A stretch of 64,000 nucleotides of DNA from Oscillospiraceae bacterium (GCA_004558145.1 SFDQ01000001.1:496001-560000), one strand, 5' to 3'; positions 19,597 through 28,315 are shown, counted from the stretch's first letter. Notes: generated by a model from the letters alone, not told the origin. Numbers and translations: made by a program.

Positions 19597-20268
19597 ATGT
19601 CCAGTCTGCCCGTGACCTACGAAATGGTGCGCCACAGCGCCGAGATCAACACCTACATCCAGCAGGCCGACGCCTCGCTCATCGCCCTGGGCTTCACCGA
19701 GCACTCCTTTGCCCACGTGACCCGCTGCGCGGCGGTGGCCAGCCATCTGCTGGAAGAGCTGGGGGCGGACGAACGCCAGGTGGAGCTGGCCCGCATCGCC
19801 GGCTACATGCACGACATCGGCAATCTGGTGAACCGGGTGGACCATGCCCAGAGCGGCGCGGTGATGGCCTTCCGCATCCTGGACAAGATGGGCATGCCCC
19901 CCGCCGACACGGCGCTGGTGGTGACGGCCATCGGCAACCACGACGAGGGCACCGCCTTCCCGGTGAACGGGGTGGCGGCGGCGCTCATCCTGGCGGACAA
20001 GACCGACGTGCGCCGCAGCCGGGTGCGCAACCGGGACACCATCCGCTTCGACATCCACGACCGGGTGAACTGGGCGGTGGAGCGCTCGGATCTGGACCTG
20101 GACAAGGAGCAGAAGACTCTGACCCTGCGCATCCAGCTGGACACCACCGTCTGCCCGGTGATGGACTATTTCGAAATTTTTCTGGAGCGGATGCTCCTGT
20201 GCCGCAAGGCGGCGGAGTATTTCCAGCTCTCCTTCCGGCTGGAAGTCAACGGCCAGACGCTGCTGTGA
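19597..20268 (+). CDS. HD-domain phosphohydrolase
   Basis: 223 residues. HD-domain metal ligands: His in SFAHVTRC (~40), the HD pair in GYMHDIGN (72-73), a later His in IGNHDEG, and the Asp in LADKTDVRRSR. The substrate is unknown; the family hydrolyses nucleotides or phosphates. The C-terminal third is beta-rich without a motif I recognise. It lies between the phosphofructokinase and an acetyltransferase, whose ribosome site overlaps its stop, so the three are probably one transcript. Confidence 0.85.
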   Translation: MSSLPVTYEMVRHSAEINTYIQQADASLIALGFTEHSFAHVTRCAAVASHLLEELGADERQVELARIAGYMHDIGNLVNRVDHAQSGAVMAFRILDKMGMPPADTALVVTAIGNHDEGTAFPVNGVAAALILADKTDVRRSRVRNRDTIRFDIHDRVNWAVERSDLDLDKEQKTLTLRIQLDTTVCPVMDYFEIFLERMLLCRKAAEYFQLSFRLEVNGQTLL

Positions 20269-20278
20269 GGTGCCGGTC

Positions 20279-20809
20279 ATGGAACTGAAACGCCTCACCG
20301 ACCCCGCAAGCCCGCTGTTCGCTCCCGCCATGGAGCTGTACGGCATCAGCTTCCCGGTGCACGAGCAGCGGCTGAGCGCCTCCCAGCGGCGCATCCTGGG
20401 CGACGAAGCCTATCACTTCGACCTGCTGTGGGCGGAGGGCGCCTTCGCGGGGCTCATCCTCTACTGGGAGCAGCCGGACTATTTCTATGTGGAACACTTC
20501 TGCGTTCTGCCCCAGCTGCGGGGCATGGGCTTCGGCAGCCGTGCGCTGGAACTTTTGCAGGCCAAGGGCAAGCCGGTCATTCTGGAGATCGACCCGCCCC
20601 GGGACGAAGTCTCCCGCCGCAGAAAAGGCTTTTACGAGCGCTGCGGCTTTGCCGCCAACCCCTTTGCCCATGTGCATCCACCCTACCGCCGGGGCGCGGC
20701 GGGCCACGACCTTGTGGTCATGAGCAGCCCCGCCCCCCTCACCGAAGAAGAATACGGCCGCTTTGCCGCGTTTTTGAAGGGCCATGTGATGGCGGACGTG
20801 TTCGACTGA
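20279..20809 (+). CDS. GNAT-family N-acetyltransferase
   Basis: 176 residues from the ATG at 20279 (GAGGTG upstream; an in-frame GTG at 20270 would sit on the ribosome site). The CoA loop is LPQLRGMGFGSRALELL, then strand VILEIDPP and YERCGFAANPF. The substrate is unknown. It lies 10 bases after the HD gene and ends in front of a bidirectional terminator. Confidence 0.85.
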   Translation: MELKRLTDPASPLFAPAMELYGISFPVHEQRLSASQRRILGDEAYHFDLLWAEGAFAGLILYWEQPDYFYVEHFCVLPQLRGMGFGSRALELLQAKGKPVILEIDPPRDEVSRRRKGFYERCGFAANPFAHVHPPYRRGAAGHDLVVMSSPAPLTEEEYGRFAAFLKGHVMADVFD

Positions 20810-20820
20810 AAACCAACATA

Positions 20821-20857
20821 AAAAGCGCCCCTTTCCGCGATGGAAAGGGGCGCTTTT
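20821..20857. terminator. bidirectional terminator
   Basis: Perfect 16-bp stem (20821-20836 with 20842-20857), 5-base loop, A-run and T-run, between convergent genes. Confidence 0.9.
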
Positions 20858-20867
20858 GCTGCAGGAC

Positions 20868-21098
20868 TTACTTTTCCTCGATGGTGTACTCGAAGCCGTA
20901 CTCCGCCTGCAGGGCCTTCACCTGCTCCTCGGTGTCCTGGATGAAGGTGGGCTCATAGACGCTGTTGCCGTTGTGGGCCTTCTTGTAGTCCTCCAGAAGC
21001 TGGTTCAGCTTGTCCCAGGCCTCGTTGTTGCGGGCCTCGTCGCTGCCCTCGGGGAAGCTGATGACATACTCGTGGCGTTTGGGAAGACGTGCTTTCAT
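20868..21098 (-). CDS. small conserved-looking hypothetical protein
   Basis: 76 residues starting MKARLPKRHEYVISFPEGSD, acidic and Asn/Glu-rich, with no membrane segment and no motif I recognise. A perfect AAGGAGAG lies ahead of the ATG, and it closes the tatD-side operon just before a terminator, so it is very likely a real gene. The function is unknown. Charged helices in the middle (about 22-42) suggest a small soluble helical protein. Confidence 0.75.
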   Translation of the reverse strand: MKARLPKRHEYVISFPEGSDEARNNEAWDKLNQLLEDYKKAHNGNSVYEPTFIQDTEEQVKALQAEYGFEYTIEEK

Positions 21099-21129
21099 GG
21101 GTGATTCTCTCCTTAAAATTTGTTTTGGT

Positions 21130-21927
21130 TCAGCCGAGGCCGAAGAGGGCCCGGGCGTTCTGGCAGGTGGTTTCCAGCAGGCGCTCGGTCTCCTCCCCCC
21201 GCACTTCGGCCAGAAAGGCGGCGGTGTGGGCAATGAGAGAGGAGTCGCACCGGCGGCCCCGGCAGGGCTCGGGGGCCATGTAGGGGCAGTCGGTCTCCAC
21301 CAGCAGCTTGTCCGGGGGGACGATGGCGGCGGCTTTCACCGCCCGCTTGGCCCCCTTGAAGGTGGCCGCGCCGCCAAAGCCGATGTACATGCCCTGGGCG
21401 GTGAGCCAGGCGGCGTCCTCCGCCGAGCCGGAAAAGCAGTGGAGCACCCCTTTGGGGCGGTATTTTTTCAAAAGCGCGTAGGTGTCGGCGTGGGCCTCCC
21501 GGTCATGGACGATGACGGGCTTGTCCAGCTCCAGCGCAAGGCGTATCTGGGCCTCGAACAGTTCCAGCTGGGCGTCCTTGGGGATGGGCCAGTGATAGTC
21601 CAGGCCAATCTCCCCCACCGCCACCGCCTTTTTTTCGCTCAGCAGCGGGGCGATGGCGGCCAGTTCCGCCTTCCAGTCGCCGGAAAACTGGGTGTTGGTG
21701 GAGGCGTCCTCCTCGATGAGGCTCTCCGGGTGGATGCCCAGCGCGGCCCACACGAAGGGCCACGCGGCGGCCAGTTCCAGCGCGCCCTTGCTGGTGGCAA
21801 AATCGGTGGCGCACTCCACCACCCCCGCCACCCCGGCGGCGGGTAGGCTCTGCAAAAGGGCCTCGCGGTCGCCGTCGAACTGACGGCTGAGGTAGTGGGC
21901 GTGGCTGTCGAAGATGGGGCCGGCCAT
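21130..21927 (-). CDS. tatD: TatD-family metal-dependent DNase
   Basis: 265 residues. TIM-barrel amidohydrolase-like ligands: FDSHAH at the start, VGEIGLDYHW, VIVHDREAHADT, LHCFSGSAEDA and LLVETDCPYMAPEP, which is the classic TatD set. Members are 3'-5' DNases/RNases and possibly D-amino-acyl quality-control enzymes. The ATG overlaps the metG stop (TGATG), a conserved metG-tatD arrangement in Firmicutes, so translation is coupled. Confidence 0.95.
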   Translation of the reverse strand: MAGPIFDSHAHYLSRQFDGDREALLQSLPAAGVAGVVECATDFATSKGALELAAAWPFVWAALGIHPESLIEEDASTNTQFSGDWKAELAAIAPLLSEKKAVAVGEIGLDYHWPIPKDAQLELFEAQIRLALELDKPVIVHDREAHADTYALLKKYRPKGVLHCFSGSAEDAAWLTAQGMYIGFGGAATFKGAKRAVKAAAIVPPDKLLVETDCPYMAPEPCRGRRCDSSLIAHTAAFLAEVRGEETERLLETTCQNARALFGLG

Positions 21928-23921
21928 CAGTGGATGGCGCTGCCGGGCAGCACGTCGTCGGGGAAGAAGACCACCGAAGCGCCGCCGTCCGGCATGTCGG
22001 CGGCCATCACCATGCCCTCGCTCACATACTTGCCCTTCATCATCGGGCGGGGAGCGAGGTTGGCCACGATGCCCACCTTGCGGCCGATGAGGTCCTCGGG
22101 CTTGTACCACTTGGCGATGCCGGAGAGGATGGTGCGCTCACGCTCGCCGTCGAACAGGGTCATTTTCAGCAGCTTCTTGCTCTCGGGCAGGTTCTCGCAG
22201 GTGAGCACCTGGGCCACCCGCAGCTCCACCTTGCAGAAGTCGTCGAAGGAGACTTCCGGCTGGTGCTCGATGCCTTCAGCAGCGGCAGGGGCGGGCGCGG
22301 CGGCCTTCTCGGCGGCGGCAGCCTTCTCCTGGGCGGCCTTCACCTGGGCCTCGTGGGCCGCGGCCAGCTCCGCCAGCTCCTTCGCCGCGTCGATGCGGGG
22401 GAACAGGGCGTCGCCCTTGTGCACGGTGTAGTCCGCCTTGCCGCCAAAGCGCAGGTCGTTCCAGGCGCGGTCGGCGTCGGAGAGGCCCAGCTGCACGGCC
22501 ATCTTGTCGGCGGTGTCGGGCAGGAAGGGCGCCAGCAGCACGGTGGCAAAGCGCAGCGCCTCGCACAGGTTATACAGCACCATGGCCAGGCGGTCACGGT
22601 TGGCCTCGTCCTTGGCCAGGGCCCAGGGCGCGGTCTCGTCGATGTACTTGTTGGCGCGCTGGATGGCCTTGAACACCTCCTGCAGGGCCTGGGGGATGAG
22701 CAGGTCGTCCATGCAGGCGGCCACCTTGGCGGGCATCTCGCTCACCGTCTTGATGAGGTCGTCGTCGAACTCGCCGGCAGCACGCTCGGCGGGCAGGGTG
22801 CCGCCGAAGTACTTCTCGGCCATGGCCACCGTGCGGCTGAGCAGGTTGCCCAGGTCGTTGGCAAGGTCAGAGTTGATGCGGGCGATGAGGGCCTCGTTGG
22901 AGAACACGCCGTCGTTGCCGAAGGGAATTTCCCGCAGCAGGAAGTAGCGGATGGCGTCCACGCTGTAGCGCTCGCAGAGCACCGCCGGGTCCACCACGTT
23001 GCCCTTGGACTTGCTCATCTTGCCGCCGTCCAGCAGCAGCCAGCCGTGGCCGAACACCCGCTCGGGCAGGGGCAGGTCCAGCGCCATCAGCATGGCGGGC
23101 CAGAGGATGGTGTGGAAGCGCAAAATCTCCTTGCCCACCATGTGCAGGTCGGCGGGCCAGAAGGCGTCGTAGTCGCCGTACTTGTCGTTGCCGTAGCCCA
23201 GCGCGGAGATGTAGTTGCTCAGCGCGTCCACCCAAACGTACATGGTGTGCTTGGGGTCGAAGGGAACGGGGATGCCCCAGGAGACCGAGGTTCGGGAGAC
23301 GCAGGTGTCCTGCAGGCCCTGGTTGATGAAGGCGATCATCTCGTTCTTGCGGGTCTCGGGCTGGATGAAGGCGGGGTGGTCCTCGTAGTACTTCAGCAGC
23401 CGGTCGGCGTATTTGCTGGTCTTGAAGAAGTAAGCCTCCTCCTCGGCCTCGTAGACGTCGCCGCCGCAGTCGGGGCACTTGCCGTCCTTCAGCTGGCTGT
23501 CGGTCCAGAAGCTCTCGCAGGGCTTGCAGTAATGGCCCTTGTAGACGCTCTTGTAGATGTCGCCCTGGTCATACAGCTTCTGGAAAATCTTCTGGCAGCT
23601 GGCGATGTGGTAGTCGTCGGTGGTGCGGATGAACCGGTCGTAGCTGATGTTCATCAGCTTCCACAGGTCCTTCACGCCGCCCGCGCCCTCCACGATGTTG
23701 TCCACATACTGCTTGGGGGTCACGCCCGCGGCGGCGGCCTTGTCCTGGATTTTCTGGCCGTGCTCGTCGGTGCCGGTGAGGAACATCACCTTTTTGCCCT
23801 GCATCCGCTTGAAGCGGGCCAGCGCGTCGCAGGCCACGGTGGTGTAGCTGTGGCCGATGTGCAGCTTGTCGCTGGGGTAGTAGATGGGGGTCGTGATGTA
23901 GAAGGTGTCTTTCTGGTTCAT
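21927..23921 (-). CDS. metG: methionyl-tRNA synthetase
   Basis: 664 residues. Class I signatures: TTPIYYPSDKLHIGHSYTT (HIGH motif) and GGKMSKSKGN (KMSKS). Zinc knuckle CKPC...CPDC at ~127-150. The C-terminal ~105 residues form the tRNA-binding OB domain (VSFDDFCKVELRVAQV...). This is the long, tRBD-containing type common in Firmicutes. An Ala/Glu-rich linker joins the domains. Downstream tatD overlaps its stop. Confidence 0.97.
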   Translation of the reverse strand: MNQKDTFYITTPIYYPSDKLHIGHSYTTVACDALARFKRMQGKKVMFLTGTDEHGQKIQDKAAAAGVTPKQYVDNIVEGAGGVKDLWKLMNISYDRFIRTTDDYHIASCQKIFQKLYDQGDIYKSVYKGHYCKPCESFWTDSQLKDGKCPDCGGDVYEAEEEAYFFKTSKYADRLLKYYEDHPAFIQPETRKNEMIAFINQGLQDTCVSRTSVSWGIPVPFDPKHTMYVWVDALSNYISALGYGNDKYGDYDAFWPADLHMVGKEILRFHTILWPAMLMALDLPLPERVFGHGWLLLDGGKMSKSKGNVVDPAVLCERYSVDAIRYFLLREIPFGNDGVFSNEALIARINSDLANDLGNLLSRTVAMAEKYFGGTLPAERAAGEFDDDLIKTVSEMPAKVAACMDDLLIPQALQEVFKAIQRANKYIDETAPWALAKDEANRDRLAMVLYNLCEALRFATVLLAPFLPDTADKMAVQLGLSDADRAWNDLRFGGKADYTVHKGDALFPRIDAAKELAELAAAHEAQVKAAQEKAAAAEKAAAPAPAAAEGIEHQPEVSFDDFCKVELRVAQVLTCENLPESKKLLKMTLFDGERERTILSGIAKWYKPEDLIGRKVGIVANLAPRPMMKGKYVSEGMVMAADMPDGGASVVFFPDDVLPGSAIH

Positions 23922-23970
23922 GGGTCTTACTTCCTTTCATAACGCGGCCGCGAATGAAACGGCCGCGGAA

Positions 23971-24591
23971 TCACAAGAATTCGGGCGGGACGGGCCGGCC
24001 GTGGTCGTAGGCCAGGCGGTCCTCCTCGCCGATGGGGCGCACCACGCGGCAGGGGCTGCCCACAGCGAGCATGCCCGCCGGGACGTCCTTGGTAACGATG
24101 CTGCCCGCGCCGATGACGGCGTTCTCCCCGATGGTCACCCCCGGCAGGATGATGCTGCCCGCGCCGATCCACGCGCCCGCGCCGATGGTGACGGGCTTGT
24201 TGTATTGCAGGCCCTTGCGCCGCAGCGCCGGGTGCAACGGGTGGGTGGCCGCCGTGATGGTCACGTTGGGGCCGATCATCACATCGTCGCCGATGTGGAT
24301 GTGGGTGTCGTCGGTGAGGGTGAGGTTGAAGTTGGCGTAGACATTTCTGCCCAGGTGGGTAAAGCACCCCCAGTTGGCGTTGAAGGGCGGCTCGATGAAG
24401 CAGCCCTCCCCCACCTCGGCAAAGATGCGGGGCAGCAGGGCGGCGTGACCGTCCATATCCCGGGGGTCCATCTGGTTGTACTGCTGGATGAGCGAGCGGT
24501 ACTCCATCTGCAGCCGGAACATCTCCGGCGAGTTGCAGACGTACAGATCGCCCGTGTGCAGCAGCTGCATGTTCTTTTCCAGCTCGGTCAC
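23971..24591 (-). CDS. maltose/galactoside O-acetyltransferase-like hexapeptide enzyme
   Basis: 206 residues. N-terminal helical MAT domain, then a left-handed beta helix with hexapeptide repeats (IGDDVMIGPNVTITAATHPLH, VTIGAGAWIGAGSIILPGV). The His in ATHPLHP is the catalytic base of the family. It acetylates a sugar hydroxyl using acetyl-CoA; the sugar is unknown. Start GTG with GGGGAGG 8 bases upstream. It lies 21 bases after the racemase gene. Confidence 0.9.
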   Translation of the reverse strand: MTELEKNMQLLHTGDLYVCNSPEMFRLQMEYRSLIQQYNQMDPRDMDGHAALLPRIFAEVGEGCFIEPPFNANWGCFTHLGRNVYANFNLTLTDDTHIHIGDDVMIGPNVTITAATHPLHPALRRKGLQYNKPVTIGAGAWIGAGSIILPGVTIGENAVIGAGSIVTKDVPAGMLAVGSPCRVVRPIGEEDRLAYDHGRPVPPEFL

Positions 24592-24612
24592 AGAGAGCGC
24601 CTCCCCTCCGGT

Positions 24613-25344
24613 TCAGAAATCAAAGCCCACAGGGGTCTTGCCGCAGGCCTCGATGGTGGCTTTGGCCAGCACCTCGGTGCTGTCGATGAAGAAATCGTCC
24701 AGGCCGTAGTCCCGCTTGATGAGGGAAAGCTCGGTGCAGCCCAGCACCGCCTTCTGGCAGCCCTGGGCCTTGAGGCCGTCGGCGATGCGGCCGAATAGCT
24801 CCAAATCCACCGGCTTGCCGCTCTTGATCTGGCCGTAGATGATGGTGTTCATCAGCGCGGCCTGGTCGGCCTCGCTTGGCACGGCGCAGCCGATGCCCTC
24901 CGCCGCGCACATGCGCTGGTAGGAGCAGCTGGCCACCGTGCCGCTGGTGGCAAGGATGCCCAGCTTCTGGCAGCCGCCCGCCTTGGCGGTGCGCACGGTG
25001 AGCTGGATCATGTTCAGCACCGGCACCGGCAGGCTGCGCTGCAGCCGGTCATAGAAATAGTGGGCGGTGTTGCAGGGGATGGCCAGCACGGTGGCGCCGT
25101 AGCGCACCAGCATTTCGGCGTCCCGCTCCATCACCGAGAAGGGGTCGTCGTTACTCTCGCCCAGGATGTAGGCGCTGCGGTCCGGGGTGGTGGCCCGGCT
25201 GCTGATGACGATGTCCAGGTGGTCCTGGTCCTTTTCGGCCTTGGTGTGGGCGGTGATCATCTCATAAAAATAGACGGTGCTCATCGGCCCGATGCCGCCC
25301 AGCACCCCCAGCACGGGGTGGGGCGCGGCGGATGTCTTGTTCAT
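24613..25344 (-). CDS. aspartate/glutamate racemase family protein
   Basis: 243 residues from ATG 25344 (GAGAGG upstream). Two-cysteine PLP-independent racemase: LGVLGGIGPMST at the N-terminus, first Cys in AIPCNTAHYFYD, second Cys in VLGCTELSL. It is of the aspartate racemase (YgeA/RacD) type rather than MurI, which is encoded separately at 29.5 kb. It probably makes or salvages D-aspartate. First gene of a five-gene unit ending at the terminator at 20.8 kb. Confidence 0.9.
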   Translation of the reverse strand: MNKTSAAPHPVLGVLGGIGPMSTVYFYEMITAHTKAEKDQDHLDIVISSRATTPDRSAYILGESNDDPFSVMERDAEMLVRYGATVLAIPCNTAHYFYDRLQRSLPVPVLNMIQLTVRTAKAGGCQKLGILATSGTVASCSYQRMCAAEGIGCAVPSEADQAALMNTIIYGQIKSGKPVDLELFGRIADGLKAQGCQKAVLGCTELSLIKRDYGLDDFFIDSTEVLAKATIEACGKTPVGFDF

Positions 25345-25468
25345 GGCGTTGCCTCTCTGATGCTTCTTCGCCCGGCGGCGCAGCGCGGCGGGCGGTGATG
25401 TTGCTTGACATGCGCGGCGCGCAAAAACAGCCGCCCGCGCCGCGTTCGGCGGGGCGTACACACCTTTA

Positions 25469-25496
25469 ATTATAAAGGCGGGGGTGTCAAAGTCAA
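25469..25496 (-). promoter_or_regulatory. promoter of the racemase-metG operon
   Basis: Minus strand: -35 TTGACT (25491-25496), 16-base spacer, -10 TATAAT (25469-25474), about 125 bases before the racemase ATG. The leader between is GC-rich and could fold, but I recognise no T-box. Confidence 0.7.
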
Positions 25497-25639
25497 GCAA
25501 AACCCGGCAGGCCCGCGAAGCCCGCCCGTGCGCCACGATTTTTAACACGGCGGCCGCTTTTGTGCCGCGTTTGGTTGGTGGAAGCGGCTGGAAGGCCGTG
25601 ATAGAATGTGTTAAAATCTTTTGCAAGGGCGGGAAACAT

Positions 25640-26722
25640 ATGCGCCGGCACTATCTGGACAATCTTCGCTGGGCCACCGTTCTGCTGGTGGTGCTCTATC
25701 ACGTCATCTATATGTACAACGGCGTCATCACCGCCGGAGTGGTGGGGCCTTTTGCCCCGGTGCAGCCCCAGGACGCGGTGCAGTACCTGCTCTACCCCTG
25801 GTTCATGGTGCTGCTGTTTGTGGTGTCCGGCGCGAGCGCCCGTCTTGCGCTGGAGCGGCAGCCGCAAAAAGCCTTTGCCGTCCGCCGCACCGAAAAGCTG
25901 CTGGTGCCCTCCACCCTGGGACTTCTGGTCTTTCAGTGGGTGCTGGGCGGCTTCAATATGGCGCTGGCCGGGGCCTTTGACGCCCTGCCGCCCCTGCCCG
26001 CCCCGGTGCTCTGGCTCATCATGGCGGCGTTCGGCTGCGGCGTTTTGTGGTTTGCCCAGATGCTCTGGCTTTTTTCCATGGCGCTGGTCCTGCTGCGTCG
26101 GTTTGAACGGGGCCGCCTCTACCGCGTCTGCGGGCGGCTTGGCCCCCTCGCCCTGGCGGCGCTGGGCCTGCCCCTCTGGGCCGCGGCGCAGGTGCTGAAC
26201 GCCCCTTACATCGCGGTCTACCGCTTCGGCATCTACGCGTTTTCCTTTTTGCTGGGCTATTTTGTCTTTGCCCAGGAAGAGGTGGTGGAGCGTCTTGCCG
26301 CCCATCCCCTGCCCTTCTGTGCCGCGGCGCTGGCGCTGGGCACGGCCTACGCCCTGCGCTGGTTCGGGCAGAACTACGCCGTGCCGCCGGCGGTGAACTG
26401 CCCGCTGGCCATCGCCTTTGCCTGGGCGACGGTGCTGGCGGCCTTCGCCGCCATGAAGCGCTGGGGCGACAGGACGGGTCCTCTGGCCGCCTGGCTGGGG
26501 CAGCGCAGTTTCGGGCTGTATGTGCTTCACTATCTGCCCCTGGCCGCCGCGGCCTGGGCCATGGACCGGTTTTTGCATCTGCCCGCCGGGGTCTGCTATC
26601 TGCTGGCGGCAGCGGCTGCCTTCGGCGGCGGGTATGGTTTGAACGCCCTCATCTCCAAAACGCCGGTGCTGCGCTGGTGCGTTTTGGGCAAGCGAAAGGA
26701 GAAACGCCATGTTTCGGGATAA
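25640..26722 (+). CDS. acyltransferase 3 (OafA-like) membrane protein
   Basis: 360 residues, about ten membrane spans. Starts MRRHYLDNLRWATVLLVVLYHVIYMYNG, with the family Arg and active-site His (LYHV). The family O-acylates sugars or antibiotics at the membrane; here the substrate is unknown. Ribosome site AAGGGCGGG. An extended -10 (TGATAGAAT) lies around 25602-25610. Its last 14 bases overlap the XRE-AbrB regulator, so the two genes are coupled. Confidence 0.88.
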   Translation: MRRHYLDNLRWATVLLVVLYHVIYMYNGVITAGVVGPFAPVQPQDAVQYLLYPWFMVLLFVVSGASARLALERQPQKAFAVRRTEKLLVPSTLGLLVFQWVLGGFNMALAGAFDALPPLPAPVLWLIMAAFGCGVLWFAQMLWLFSMALVLLRRFERGRLYRVCGRLGPLALAALGLPLWAAAQVLNAPYIAVYRFGIYAFSFLLGYFVFAQEEVVERLAAHPLPFCAAALALGTAYALRWFGQNYAVPPAVNCPLAIAFAWATVLAAFAAMKRWGDRTGPLAAWLGQRSFGLYVLHYLPLAAAAWAMDRFLHLPAGVCYLLAAAAAFGGGYGLNALISKTPVLRWCVLGKRKEKRHVSG

Positions 26723-27134
26723 CCTCTGCCAGCTGCGCAAACTGAACGGTCTCTCGCAGGAGGAACTGGCAGAAAAGGTGAACGTCTCCCGCCAGACCCT
26801 CTCCAAGTGGGAGAGCGGCGAGTCCGCGCCGGACCTGGAGCGGGCCGCCGCCCTGGCGGAGGTGTTCGGGGTGACGCTGGACGATCTGGTGAATTACGAG
26901 AGCACGGTGGAGGGCCTGAGCCCGCCGCCCCGGGGCAAGCACATCTTCGGGGTGGTCACCGTGGGGGAGAAAGGGCAGATCGTTCTGCCCGCCGCGGCCC
27001 GCAAAATTTTCGGCATCGACCCCGGCGACCGGCTGCTGGTGCTGGGGGATGAAACGCAGGGGCTGGCGCTGATGCGCGAGAGCGTCATTTTTGAGCGGCT
27101 GGTGAAGCCTTTCCTGGACGGGGACGAGCACTGA
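26709..27134 (+). CDS. XRE helix-turn-helix plus AbrB/SpoVT domain regulator
   Basis: 141 residues. Residues ~5-60 are a Cro/C1 helix-turn-helix (LRKLNGLSQEELAEKVNVSRQTLSKWESG). Residues ~80-125 are a swapped-hairpin AbrB domain (VTVGEKGQIVLPAAARKIFGIDPGDRLLVLGD). Two DNA-binding domains in one short protein suggest a dimeric local regulator. It overlaps the acyltransferase gene by 14 bases, with AAAGGAG upstream, so it probably regulates its own operon. The target is unknown. Confidence 0.9.
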   Translation: MFRDNLCQLRKLNGLSQEELAEKVNVSRQTLSKWESGESAPDLERAAALAEVFGVTLDDLVNYESTVEGLSPPPRGKHIFGVVTVGEKGQIVLPAAARKIFGIDPGDRLLVLGDETQGLALMRESVIFERLVKPFLDGDEH

Positions 27135-27159
27135 GCGGGGGCGCGCTTCAAAAGGGCAC

Positions 27160-27192
27160 AAAAAAACCGGGGCGCCGGACACGGCGCCCCGG
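27160..27192 (-). terminator. terminator of the long noncoding RNA
   Basis: 11-bp GC stem (27167-27177 with 27182-27192), 4-base loop; read on the minus strand it is followed by seven T (27166-27160). The plus strand has no T run after it, so it serves a leftward transcript. Confidence 0.85.
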
Positions 27193-28232
27193 GAAACGAT
27201 TCAGTACATTGGTCTGCCCTCTCATTTCCTGGATTTCAAACGTTCAAACAGAAACTTTTTCATGTTCATCGCGCTTTCTATCTGGAAATTCTTTTATGCA
27301 GGCTTTGTAGCTTCACATCGCCTGCACATCAGCTTGGAGCAAACGATGTTACCACATTGGGGTATCCCTCTCTTGGGTTTTGATGCAACGTTGTTTCGAA
27401 AGGCGTTTTATCAGTTTGCCTTGTGGATAAAATCGGGGTCCTGTTTGGATGCCATTGGATCAAAACTTGCTGTCAACCGCGCCTTTCGATCTTTTGGTGT
27501 TTGAAAACAAAACTCGGAACTTGGTTTCCCGCCGCTTGCTGTTCCATTCCTCAAAGCATGTTCTCACGCGGCCCATCGGCCCCATTGAAAACCTTCCTGC
27601 TTTGCCTTACCTGGACGCTCGCGGCTCGATCTTGCCATTTCGCGCGCTGTTGTATCCGCTTTCGTTCTTCGTGCGTTTCAAAAGGGGACGTTCCCTTTCA
27701 TGGTTAGTACATTGGAGTTGAAACCTCCGTTTTTTTGAATTGGCGTCTTTTTACAGACCCTTCTCACACCGGTGTGTGTATGAGACATCCGCGCTTTCAC
27801 GGCGGACGTTTCAAGGCCGTCTATAATTGGACGTGCAGGCCGCTTTTCATATAGAAAAACGCCCGCGGGTAATGAGTTTTTAAACGGATGGAAGCTTTGG
27901 AAGTTCGAATGTTTTTTGCGCTTTTCTAAGCGCGCCGATTCGTTGTTCACAACTTCATCTATCTAAAAATTCATGCCGGCAGGTCGTGGGCTCTGTACGC
28001 TATTTGAACGATCGTGTGCCAGATAAATCGCTCTTGTCTCTGGTCCTCTTGAAAAGAAAGCATCTTTTGGTGTTGTGAGCGATCTGGATCGTCAGCGGCA
28101 GAACCCACCCTGCCCAAACTGCTTGGGTTCTTCTTTTACCATGATGGTCCTGCGCTCCTTTCCTTCCCGGGGGCCACGTTTCTTCGTTTCCTACCCGCCG
28201 GTTTCTAGACCTTGGTGTTCTCTCCTTGGTGT
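27160..28232 (-). ncRNA. probable long structured noncoding RNA (~1.07 kb), family not recognised
   Basis: This stretch is clearly less GC-rich than all neighbours, the minus strand is purine-rich, and no ORF has a ribosome site plus a recognisable protein. It is bounded by a minus-strand promoter (28239-28267) and a strong terminator (27160-27192). Helices seen on the minus strand: 28077-28087 with 28019-28033 (11 bp, one bulge); 28124-28130 with 28101-28107; a nested domain at 27900-27956 ending in GCGCTT-AGAA-AAGCGC; 27854-27861 with 27841-27848; 27693-27698 with 27681-27686; 27480-27488 with 27397-27405 (9 bp); 27320-27326 with 27297-27303; 27284-27289 with 27224-27229. It is not RNase P, tmRNA, 6S or SRP by signature. 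Known large RNAs (OLE, GOLLD, ROOL) could not be tested. Confidence 0.6.
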
Positions 28233-28238
28233 GTCTAT

Positions 28239-28267
28239 ACTATATCATACCCCAAATCGTTTGTATA
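28239..28267 (-). promoter_or_regulatory. promoter of the long noncoding RNA
   Basis: Minus strand: -35 TATACA (28262-28267, four of six matches), 17-base spacer, -10 TATAGT (28239-28244); predicted start near 28232. Confidence 0.5.
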
Positions 28268-28315
28268 TTGACATGGTGCATAGACTTATGGTGCAAAATT
28301 TGTTCGATTGTTGCC

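Noticed and set aside
25345..25468. T-box leader ahead of the racemase-metG operon
   Set aside because: I do not see the T-box antiterminator consensus or a terminator before the first gene; the leader is only GC-rich.
27678..27950. Possible 90-residue minus-strand protein inside the noncoding-RNA region
   Set aside because: No ribosome site at the start, no hydrophobic or domain pattern, and it overlaps several predicted RNA helices. The same holds for short frames at 27262-27504, 27423-27721 and 28075-28386 on plus.
27160..28232. Decayed transposon or prophage remnant
   Set aside because: No transposase-like reading frame even with frameshifts that I could see, no terminal inverted repeats, and clear promoter/terminator framing fits an RNA gene better. 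Not fully excluded.
27160..28232. RNase P RNA, tmRNA, 6S RNA or a group II intron
   Set aside because: None of the conserved cores (for example the tmRNA GGGGCTGA start or the intron domain V hairpin) is present, and the length does not fit.
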